Shown: one piece after another, positions 45,136-51,107 of the stretch
How the letters are laid out: each line of letters begins with the position of its first letter
Position numbering within the stretch: the stretch's first letter is position 1
Assembly (NCBI RefSeq): GCF_015627175.1
Contig: NZ_VTDQ01000017.1
Location: 1-51,107 of the forward strand
From: Acinetobacter pollinis
GTDB lineage: Bacteria > Pseudomonadota > Gammaproteobacteria > Pseudomonadales > Moraxellaceae
Length of the DNA stretch: 51,107 nt
Direction: 5' to 3'
The notes under the pieces: model-generated
Seen by the model: only the letters and a program-made list of their open reading frames with translations
Database searches by the model: none
Told to the model about the DNA's origin: nothing
Position numbers and translations under genes: made by a program

Positions 45136-45736
45136 CTTGCTCAATCGCCTCAAACCTTGCTATCTCTGTGGTGAGTTCAATATCCATAATACGCAAAGTT
45201 TATGCATAGACTGTTGGCAACAGCTAAAAATCAAACCAAGATATATTCAAAAGCAAGAAGTATCCGTTCTTATTGCTGCATCCTACCAATTTCCACTCAA
45301 TCGAGTTATTCAGAAGTTCAAGTACAATCAAGAACTCCAGTATATCGATATATTTAAACAAATTTGCAGCGAAATAAACCTATCTCAAGACTTTCAGGCG
45401 ATTGTTCCAATGCCTATTTCAACATCACGTTTACATCAAAGGGGTTACAACCAAGCCCATTTAATTGCAAAGCATCTATCTCAAAAATATAATATTCCCC
45501 TTTGGACACCCATAAAAAGAAAACATGAGCATAGTCAAAAAGGCCTTTCTCGCGTAGAACGGCTAACACATATTGAAGATCAATTTGAAATTGTACCCTC
45601 TAGTCCGCTACGCTATAGAAAAGTTCTCATTGTTGATGATGTCATCACGACAGGTAGTTCAATTTTTGCGCTCAAAAATAAGTTACATACATTAGGGTGT
45701 AATCATGTAGAGGCTTTTTGCATTGCAGCTGCCTAA
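45122..45736 (+). CDS. comF: ComF-family phosphoribosyltransferase-like protein
   Basis: A 204-residue protein with an N-terminal zinc finger (CYLCGEFNIHNTQSLCIDCW) and a phosphoribosyltransferase domain with KFKYNQELQY, IVPMPISTSRLHQRGYNQA and the PRPP loop VLIVDDVITTGSS. ComF proteins act in natural transformation in several species, possibly in ssDNA handling in the cytoplasm. It starts inside recG (14-base overlap), so the two are coupled. An internal ATG two codons later is an alternative start. Confidence 0.9.
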   Translation: MLMFNLLNRLKPCYLCGEFNIHNTQSLCIDCWQQLKIKPRYIQKQEVSVLIAASYQFPLNRVIQKFKYNQELQYIDIFKQICSEINLSQDFQAIVPMPISTSRLHQRGYNQAHLIAKHLSQKYNIPLWTPIKRKHEHSQKGLSRVERLTHIEDQFEIVPSSPLRYRKVLIVDDVITTGSSIFALKNKLHTLGCNHVEAFCIAAA

Positions 45737-45741
45737 ATAAC

Positions 45742-46311
45742 TTATTGTACGCCCCATTTTGGTTCGGGAGCTTGATAGTTTTCAAACTTTTCTAAAATCT
45801 CTTCAATAGACTCTGAATGAAACAAATGATCTGCAAATCGTGCTTGTGTAAAGCCTGTATCTACAGTTTTAGAAATCATGTCCAATAGTGGTGTATAAAA
45901 GTCATTAATATTTAAAAAAGCACATGGTTTTAAGTGGATGCCTAATTGTGCCCATGTCCATTGTTCAAATATTTCTTCTAATGTTCCAGCTCCACCGGGT
46001 AAAGCAATAAAGCCATCGGCAAGTTCTGCCATTTTTGCTTTACGCTCATGCATCGTACTCACTATATGTAACTCCGTAAGTTGAGGATGCGCAAGCTCTC
46101 GATCAACCAATGTTGTAGGGATTACGCCAATCACCTTACCACCAGCCTGTAATGTACTATCAGCGATAACACCCATTAAACCTGTTCTACCGCCCCCGTA
46201 AATCACCGTCTTACCCTGCTCTGCCAAATATTGGCCAACTTTTTGTGCATGCTCGACAAATATCGGGTTATTTCCTGCCTTAGAACCACAAAAAATTGCT
46301 ACTGTATTCAT
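45742..46311 (-). CDS. LOG-family phosphoribohydrolase-like protein (TIGR00730)
   Basis: A 189-residue Rossmann-fold protein with the lysine decarboxylase-like/LOG signature PGGAGTLEEIFE, plus GGGRTGLMG near the N-terminus and MHERKAKM. Such proteins cleave cytokinin-type or other nucleoside 5'-monophosphates to base and ribose phosphate. The start at 46311 (MNTVAIFCGSK) is chosen because AAGGA lies seven bases upstream; longer reading frames up to 46425 lack family similarity. It converges on comF with five bases between them. Confidence 0.9.
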   Translation of the reverse strand: MNTVAIFCGSKAGNNPIFVEHAQKVGQYLAEQGKTVIYGGGRTGLMGVIADSTLQAGGKVIGVIPTTLVDRELAHPQLTELHIVSTMHERKAKMAELADGFIALPGGAGTLEEIFEQWTWAQLGIHLKPCAFLNINDFYTPLLDMISKTVDTGFTQARFADHLFHSESIEEILEKFENYQAPEPKWGVQ

Positions 46312-46465
46312 ACTATTGTCCTTTTTTTTAATCATAATGTCCCTAATATAGTCTAAAATACTTTTTTTTATTAAAAAACGAAAGTTAGTCGTGTTTTTAA
46401 TGTACAGCTTCTCTAAAATACACACATTGTTTTAACCCTGTCCGACCTAAGGGAGAAAGACTTCA

Positions 46466-47476
46466 ATGCTCGAAGCTTTTTATGCTACAACACGTGGCAG
46501 TTTAGAAGATGCAACCATTAATGGTGGTTTCGACTTACATCAAGACTTAGTTTGGATTGACTTAATTGCACCCTCACAAGAGGAACAGCAATGGGTTATT
46601 GATGCCTATCATCAAAACTTACCTACACTTAAATCACTAGAGGATATTTCTTCATCTGCACGTTTTTATAGAGATGATGATGGTATCTTACATATTAGTA
46701 CCTACTTCCTCACAAAAAATAAGAATTACCAAGCCGATAGTGAACATGAAGATGAAAGCATGCTAGCCACTGTTCAAACAGTTGCTTTTATTTTAAAAAA
46801 AGACAGATTAATCACTCTACGTGGTGAAAAACTCTTGGCTTTTCGCGCTTTTCGTTCGCGTGCACGTAGAAATGACTATGATATTAACTATCAAGATCCT
46901 ATTTGGACTTTGTTGGGCTTATTCGAAGCAAAACTTGATGAACTCGCAGACATTCTAGAAGACATTCATAAAGACCTAGAAAAATACTCTACCGAAGTAC
47001 TTAACAATCATAATCGAGAGAATAACCTCGATCTCGATGACATGATTACACGTCTAGCACAACAAGAAGATATGCTCGGTAAAGCACAGCTTTGTTTAAT
47101 TGATTTACGTCGTCTACTCAGCTTCTTATCACGCCCTCGTGCATTAGGTAGTCATATTTATGATGCAGAAATTCGCGAAATGAGTGAAGATGTTCGCTCT
47201 TTAATTGAACACAATGCATTCTTATTTCAAAAAGTCCATTTTCTAATGGATACAACCTCAGGTTTTATTAATACTGAACAAAACGATACGATCCGTCGCT
47301 TCTCTATTTTACCAAGTATGCTTGCGCCACCCATGCTCATTTCAAGCGTATATGGGATGAATATTGAAGAGTTACCTTATGCACATAGCCCTGTTAGTTT
47401 AATTATCGTAGGTAGTTTCTTAGGCGCATCTTTTATTGGTCCATACTTTTATTTTAAATGGAAAAAATGGATTTAA
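46466..47476 (+). CDS. corA: CorA-family divalent cation transporter
   Basis: A 336-residue protein with a large cytoplasmic N-terminal domain, a long helical stalk (about 165-265) and two C-terminal helices. The defining YGMN motif (SSVYGMNIEELP) sits between the helices, and the basic tail KWKKWI follows. Family members carry Mg2+, Co2+ or Zn2+; the ion is not read from sequence. A GGGAGAAAG lies before the start. Confidence 0.93.
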   Translation: MLEAFYATTRGSLEDATINGGFDLHQDLVWIDLIAPSQEEQQWVIDAYHQNLPTLKSLEDISSSARFYRDDDGILHISTYFLTKNKNYQADSEHEDESMLATVQTVAFILKKDRLITLRGEKLLAFRAFRSRARRNDYDINYQDPIWTLLGLFEAKLDELADILEDIHKDLEKYSTEVLNNHNRENNLDLDDMITRLAQQEDMLGKAQLCLIDLRRLLSFLSRPRALGSHIYDAEIREMSEDVRSLIEHNAFLFQKVHFLMDTTSGFINTEQNDTIRRFSILPSMLAPPMLISSVYGMNIEELPYAHSPVSLIIVGSFLGASFIGPYFYFKWKKWI

Positions 47477-47505
47477 AAAAAAGCATCTTTACAGATGCTT
47501 TTTTA
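47475..47505. terminator. Bidirectional terminator between corA and mlaB
   Basis: AAAAAAAAGCATCT / TTAC / AGATGCTTTTTT with T runs on both strands, between converging genes. Confidence 0.9.
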
Positions 47506-47506
47506 T

Positions 47507-47800
47507 TTAGCTTACCATCTGAAGTTCTTTTTCAAGATGGCACGATTGAATAATCTTGAGCATTTTATCTGGAACAGCCTTAAAAATGAGTCCATTTAAC
47601 TCAGGTGTATGGCGTAACCACTGCACAAATACCGCAAGCGCTAAAGTATTTCCATGTTCTAACTGAGATAAATCAACAAAAATTTTATCTTGTTTATTTT
47701 GCAATATTAAAGATAACCCTTGCTGATATACAGTTTCTGCATTTTTAAAGTCTATTGTACCAACCAATATTAAATTCTGCTGTTTAAACTGTATATCCAT
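47507..47800 (-). CDS. mlaB: STAS-domain lipid asymmetry protein MlaB
   Basis: A 97-residue STAS-domain protein, the same length as E. coli MlaB. The ATG at 47800 (MDIQFKQQ) is preferred because AGGA lies nine bases before it and an upstream start would overlap mlaC. Visible elements are LVGTIDF, the VDLSQLEHGNTLALAV core with the STAS loop, and FKAVPDKMLKII. It binds MlaF in the ABC transporter complex. It is last in mlaFEDCB and ends at a terminator. Confidence 0.9.
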   Translation of the reverse strand: MDIQFKQQNLILVGTIDFKNAETVYQQGLSLILQNKQDKIFVDLSQLEHGNTLALAVFVQWLRHTPELNGLIFKAVPDKMLKIIQSCHLEKELQMVS

Positions 47801-47819
47801 TGAGCTTATTCCTTTGAAA

Positions 47820-48443
47820 TTATTTGCTTGTTGCTGCATTAGCATCTGGTTTAAACGTTGCAATGGCTTTATCTAGATTGCCACCATTACGCTGTACCGT
47901 AGAAGCGAATTGATTTCTAAACTGTAAACCCAAATCAATCCCTGCAACATTCATATTACGAATTTTCCATTGAGAACCATGGTCTGCCAATTGGAATGCT
48001 ACTGGTGTTTTTTGACCTTGACTAATAAAGTCTAATGTCACGACTTGATAAGCACCTGCAGATGGTTTATATGGACGAATAGCGTAACCCTGATTTGAAT
48101 ACTTCGCTAAAGCAGAACCATAATTTTGAATTAAACTTTGGCGTAAATTAGATTCAAATGCAGCACGTTGTTGAGGTGTACTACTTTGAGGAGACGCATA
48201 TGTTCCCATAACAATACGTGTAAATGCTTGCGCATCAACATAAGGTTCTAAGTTCTGTTTTACAATTGCATTGATTGTTGCAGGATTATTCAAATGATCA
48301 TGCTCTGCTTTTAACTTACCAATTAAACTGTCTGCTACTGTTTTAATAAAATCAGAAGGTGCCTGAGCAGGTGCAGCAATTGCTGAGCCTACCATTGTTG
48401 CTAGAACACCTGCCATCATTGTTTGTTTTAATGATGTTTTCAT
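47820..48443 (-). CDS. mlaC: Periplasmic phospholipid carrier MlaC
   Basis: A 207-residue protein with a signal peptide (MKTSLKQTMMAGVLATMVGSAIAA) and the MlaC/Tol_Tol_Ttg2 domain (PF05494), visible as FTRIVMGTYA, YALxKYSNQGYAIRPYKP-like and VAFQLADHGSQWKIRNMNVAGIDLGLQ segments. It ferries phospholipids between the outer-membrane MlaA complex and the inner-membrane MlaFEDB. Confidence 0.95.
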   Translation of the reverse strand: MKTSLKQTMMAGVLATMVGSAIAAPAQAPSDFIKTVADSLIGKLKAEHDHLNNPATINAIVKQNLEPYVDAQAFTRIVMGTYASPQSSTPQQRAAFESNLRQSLIQNYGSALAKYSNQGYAIRPYKPSAGAYQVVTLDFISQGQKTPVAFQLADHGSQWKIRNMNVAGIDLGLQFRNQFASTVQRNGGNLDKAIATFKPDANAATSK

Positions 48444-48463
48444 ATGACGCTCCTACTTGAGGT

Positions 48464-49138
48464 TTATTCTGTAAATGATGGTTGAGTTGAGCTATTACTC
48501 TGAGCTGTACTTGAAGATTGAGACGTAGAAGATTTATTACCACTTCCCATACCTGTCACAAATTTGCTAATCAAATCTTCTAAATCCATTGTTCCTTGAG
48601 TATTGGTAATACTTGCACCACGCTTTAAGTAACTAATGCCACCGCCAGGTACAATTTTCAAATACTTCTCGCCCAATAATCCATTCGTTGCTACCATAAT
48701 ATAAGCATCTGAATCTATATTTGTAATGGATTTCATATTGTCTAATAGTTGTTGTTCCATTACTTTTCGTTTCGCATCATCGGCTTGCTGATAATCATCG
48801 CTATATTTCAGCTCTTCTAAGGAATCTTTTTGAACAGTTTGTAACTCAGCAGGTGTAAATGTTGTTAACTTTCCATCCAAATCAAATGTTACTTTTGCCA
48901 ATCTAGAAATTGGATCCAATGTAATTGAGTCAACACGTCCTATTGTTACACCACTCATGGTTACTTTAGCACGGGGTTTTAATCCATTTACATTATCAAA
49001 TGTTGCTGACATTTGATAACCTGCGCTTAAATTATTTCCAGATAGTCCGCTTACTTTCATTGCTAAAAAAAATAGTGCTGCACCGAAAATTATTACGAAA
49101 ATTCCTACGGTCAACTCACTTGCACGTGATTTCATCAA
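48464..49138 (-). CDS. mlaD: MCE-domain protein MlaD
   Basis: A 224-residue protein anchored by one N-terminal helix ([21 protein letters not shown]) with an MCE domain (about 38-160). The MCE features are [26 protein letters not shown] and [16 protein letters not shown]. It has a longer insert ([20 protein letters not shown]) than E. coli MlaD and a Ser-rich C-terminal tail. Its ring binds lipids at the transporter. It overlaps mlaE by four bases. Confidence 0.94.
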   Translation of the reverse strand: MMKSRASELTVGIFVIIFGAALFFLAMKVSGLSGNNLSAGYQMSATFDNVNGLKPRAKVTMSGVTIGRVDSITLDPISRLAKVTFDLDGKLTTFTPAELQTVQKDSLEELKYSDDYQQADDAKRKVMEQQLLDNMKSITNIDSDAYIMVATNGLLGEKYLKIVPGGGISYLKRGASITNTQGTMDLEDLISKFVTGMGSGNKSSTSQSSSTAQSNSSTQPSFTE

Positions 49139-49911
49139 ACGCCTCCAAACATGACCGCAGTCAACACAAAATCAAAACCTAAAACACATAAAGATGAATA
49201 AACAACTGTTCTTGTTGTTGCAGTTGCAATACCTTCTGATGTTGGATTACAAGCATATCCTTGATAGACAGCAATCCATGTACAAATCACAGCAAAACAA
49301 ACACTTTTTAAAATACCATTTATTACATCATGTCTAAATTGAACGGCACTTTGCATTCCACTCCAAAAAGACCCTTCATCCACACCTAAGAAATCTACAC
49401 CCACCAGTTTGCCGCCAAAAATACCAATTGCCGCAAAAATGACTGTCAGCATAGGTAAACTAATAATACCTGCCCAAAGACGTGGAGAAACAATACGTTT
49501 TAAAGGATCGACACCTATCATTTCCATACTAGATAACTGTTCTGTGGCTTTCATCAAACCAATTTCAGCAGCTAAAGCAGATCCAGCACGGCCAGCAAAT
49601 AAAAGTGCAGCTACTACAGGTGCCAGTTCTCTTAATAAAGTCAATGCAACCATAGTACCAAGCATTGACTCACTACCAACATTAACAAGGATTGTATAAC
49701 CTTGTAAGCCAATTACTAAACCAATAAATAATCCAGAAACAGCAACAATCAATAATGATAAAACACCGACTCTATACATTTGGTAAATAAATAATTTAAA
49801 TCCTAAACGTGTAGGTAAAGAACAAATAATTTGTATCAATAAGATTGTCGCAATACCGATACCATGGACACTATCGATTACTCTTCTGCCTAATAAGGCT
49901 ATCGCATTCAT
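49135..49911 (-). CDS. mlaE: Lipid transport permease MlaE
   Basis: A 258-residue permease with five to six membrane helices and the MlaE signature [34 protein letters not shown]. This is the coupling region to MlaF. It has [13 protein letters not shown] in helix 2. It overlaps both mlaF and mlaD by four bases. Confidence 0.96.
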   Translation of the reverse strand: MNAIALLGRRVIDSVHGIGIATILLIQIICSLPTRLGFKLFIYQMYRVGVLSLLIVAVSGLFIGLVIGLQGYTILVNVGSESMLGTMVALTLLRELAPVVAALLFAGRAGSALAAEIGLMKATEQLSSMEMIGVDPLKRIVSPRLWAGIISLPMLTVIFAAIGIFGGKLVGVDFLGVDEGSFWSGMQSAVQFRHDVINGILKSVCFAVICTWIAVYQGYACNPTSEGIATATTRTVVYSSLCVLGFDFVLTAVMFGGV

Positions 49912-50729
49912 GTACCCACCTCGTGGTTTAGGTATTTTTTTTGGCTAAATTGAAAATCAACAGGACCTTCGACAGAGCCATTTAAAAACTGCTGAACAAA
50001 TTCAGAATGATGTGTTCTTAGCTCTTCAGGTGTTCCTTCACCTTGGATTTTTCCATCCGCAACAATATAAACATAATCTGCTATAGACATCGTCTCATCT
50101 ACATCATGCGACACAATAATCGTTGTTAAATCTAAAGCATCTCTTAAAGAGCGAATAAGCCTTGTGAGCACTCCCATGACGATAGGGTCTTGACCTGCAA
50201 AAGGCTCGTCATACATAATTAATTCAGGATCTAAAGCAATTGCTCTTGCTAAAGCCACTCGCCTATTCATACCACCTGATAATTCAGAGGGCATAAGAAA
50301 CTCAGCTCCACTTAGGCCAACAGATTCTAACTTTAATGAAACAAGCTCACCAATAAGATTCTCAGGCAATTTCGTATGCGCACGTATTGGAAAAGCAATA
50401 TTTTCATATACAGACATATCAGTGAATAAAGCACCACTTTGGAAGAGCATTCCCATTTTTGCACGAGCAGCAAAAAGTTCATGGCGACTCATTTTTGAAA
50501 TATTTTTACCTTCTAATAGTATCATTCCCTTTTGTGGTATTAATTGACCACCTATAAGACGTAAAAGTGTCGTTTTCCCTGTACCAGAAGGTCCCATAAT
50601 TGCAGTGACTTGACCTTTACGAATACAGAGATCGATATTGTCATAAATAACTCTCTCATTTCGGTTAAAGCTAAGACCTTTAACTTCAATAAAATTCTGA
50701 GTTTTTATGGCAGGAGTTTTTTTATCCAT
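49908..50729 (-). CDS. mlaF: Lipid transport ATPase MlaF
   Basis: A 273-residue ABC ATPase. Walker A is [12 protein letters not shown], the Q-loop lies in [10 protein letters not shown], the signature is [14 protein letters not shown], Walker B is [14 protein letters not shown] and the H-loop is VSHDVDE. The start is taken at the ATG at 50729; a TTG two codons upstream is less likely. It energises retrograde phospholipid transport that keeps outer-membrane asymmetry. It is first in the mlaFEDCB operon. Confidence 0.96.
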   Translation of the reverse strand: MDKKTPAIKTQNFIEVKGLSFNRNERVIYDNIDLCIRKGQVTAIMGPSGTGKTTLLRLIGGQLIPQKGMILLEGKNISKMSRHELFAARAKMGMLFQSGALFTDMSVYENIAFPIRAHTKLPENLIGELVSLKLESVGLSGAEFLMPSELSGGMNRRVALARAIALDPELIMYDEPFAGQDPIVMGVLTRLIRSLRDALDLTTIIVSHDVDETMSIADYVYIVADGKIQGEGTPEELRTHHSEFVQQFLNGSVEGPVDFQFSQKKYLNHEVGT

Positions 50730-50823
50730 GATCAATGTTCACTTCTTACTTACCGCCATTCATTTAAGAGGATAGGTTAATCAAATAGTAGGAGGTTATC
50801 TATTTATTTCTCACTAGAAAATA

Positions 50824-50843
50824 TTATAGTTTTGAAACTATAA
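50824..50843. promoter_or_regulatory. Palindrome in the mlaF upstream region
   Basis: TTATAGTTT-TG-AAACTATAA is a perfect 9-bp inverted repeat about 95 bases before mlaF. It overlaps a minus-strand TATAAT at 50828-50823. It could be an operator at the mla promoter. Confidence 0.4.
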
Positions 50844-50908
50844 AACATTATGTATAAATTATACGGAAATTATTAATTTGAATAAATATATGTTTATATT
50901 CTACAAGC

Positions 50909-50937
50909 AAAAAAAAGCCTCCTTACGGAGGCTTTTT
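50909..50937 (-). terminator. rRNA operon terminator
   Basis: AGCCTCC / TTAC / GGAGGCT stem with a T run on the minus strand, just downstream of 5S rRNA. Confidence 0.9.
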
Positions 50938-50948
50938 AGGAATTAGAT

Positions 50949-51062
50949 GCTGGCGATGACTTACTCTCACATGGGTAACCCCACACTACCATCAGCGCTA
51001 AGAGGTTTCACTTCTGAGTTCGGGAAGGGATCAGGTGGTTCACTCTCGCTATTGTCGCCAGC
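50949..51062 (-). rRNA. rrf: 5S ribosomal RNA
   Basis: On the minus strand the sequence begins GCTGGCGACAATAGCGAG and ends GTCATCGCCAGC. The two ends pair as the 5S helix I. The conserved internal segments CCTGATCCCTTCCCGAACTC and AAACCTCTTAGCGCTGATGG are present. Ends are accurate to within a few bases. It is the distal gene of an rRNA operon whose 23S lies beyond the window. Confidence 0.96.
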
Positions 51063-51063
51063 A

Positions 51064-51107
51064 TAACTTTTATGGAGAACATTGAGGTCTTAATTATTGC
51101 CTCTGTT
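51064..51107 (-). other. 23S-5S spacer (partial)
   Basis: The last 44 bases form the spacer between 23S and 5S rRNA, cut by the window edge. The 23S gene itself is not reached. Confidence 0.6.

Noticed and set aside
46312..46425. Longer N-terminus for the LOG-family protein
   Set aside because: The extension is low-complexity and basic, and the ATG at 46311 has a strong AAGGA site and matches the family start.
1..51107. CRISPR arrays, tRNA genes, toxin-antitoxin or phage-defence islands
   Set aside because: Looked for by reading both strands; no regularly spaced repeats, cloverleaf sequences or recognisable defence proteins were found.

Overview
The window is AT-rich gammaproteobacterial chromosome, most likely Acinetobacter. 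Support for this comes from the shape of many proteins: the metX-metW pair, the long LeuA, the piuA-piuC pair, the mlaFEDCB operon, an 856-residue PlsB, and the housekeeping proteins generally. I could not run a search, so the species is not fixed. Almost everything is chromosomal core. The only mobile DNA seen is the end of a transposase gene at the left edge. I see no CRISPR array, prophage or tRNA.

Layout, left to right. 1-161: N-terminus of an IS630-type transposase, cut by the window edge. 474-1482: two small exported DUF2059 proteins. 1531-5004 (minus strand): protein quality control, tig, clpP, clpX. 5379-6167: membrane fatty-acid desaturase. 6474-16307: an iron-acquisition-rich stretch with two TonB-dependent siderophore receptors (the second is PiuA-like and followed by the PiuC-like dioxygenase and an FMN alpha-hydroxyacid oxidase). 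Between the receptors lie an SMR transporter, a YgiB/YgiC-like pair, a membrane protein and a His/Cys-rich protein. 16496-21376: leuA, metX-metW-sel1, rdgB. 21381-22265 (minus): AEC permease. 22421-26062: tatABC followed by phoX, which is itself a Tat substrate. 26223-30400: lgt, two small membrane proteins, thyA-folA and a DUF4105 membrane protein. 30550-34326: a four-gene operon, YdjC/NaxD deacetylase, GtrB-like glycosyltransferase, GtrA-like flippase and ArnT-like transferase. 34440-39376: msrA, tonB-exbB-exbD (minus), a dicarboxylate/amino-acid symporter (minus), tesB (minus). 39653-47476: plsB, an SDR protein (minus), recG-comF, a LOG-family protein (minus), corA. 47507-50729 (minus): mlaFEDCB. 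50949-51062 (minus): 5S rRNA, the 3' end of an rRNA operon.

How the parts fit. Three regulons can be read from DNA sites. (1) Iron: Fur-like boxes precede both TonB receptors and tonB-exbBD, so receptors and their energiser would be induced together. (2) Phosphate: matched Pho boxes lie in front of tatABC and in front of phoX, so the exporter and its folded cargo appear to be co-regulated by PhoB. (3) PmrAB: a perfect match to the Acinetobacter PmrA-box pattern precedes the deacetylase/GtrB/GtrA/ArnT-like operon, which matches the known logic of galactosamine addition to lipid A (Francisella FlmF2-NaxD-FlmK). Together with Mla, PlsB, Lgt, the desaturase and a DUF4105 protein, the window is strongly weighted towards envelope biogenesis.

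The best candidates for a less-described system are the PmrA-box-linked lipid A glycosylation operon (with a GtrA flippase built in) and the Pho-controlled Tat-PhoX module.
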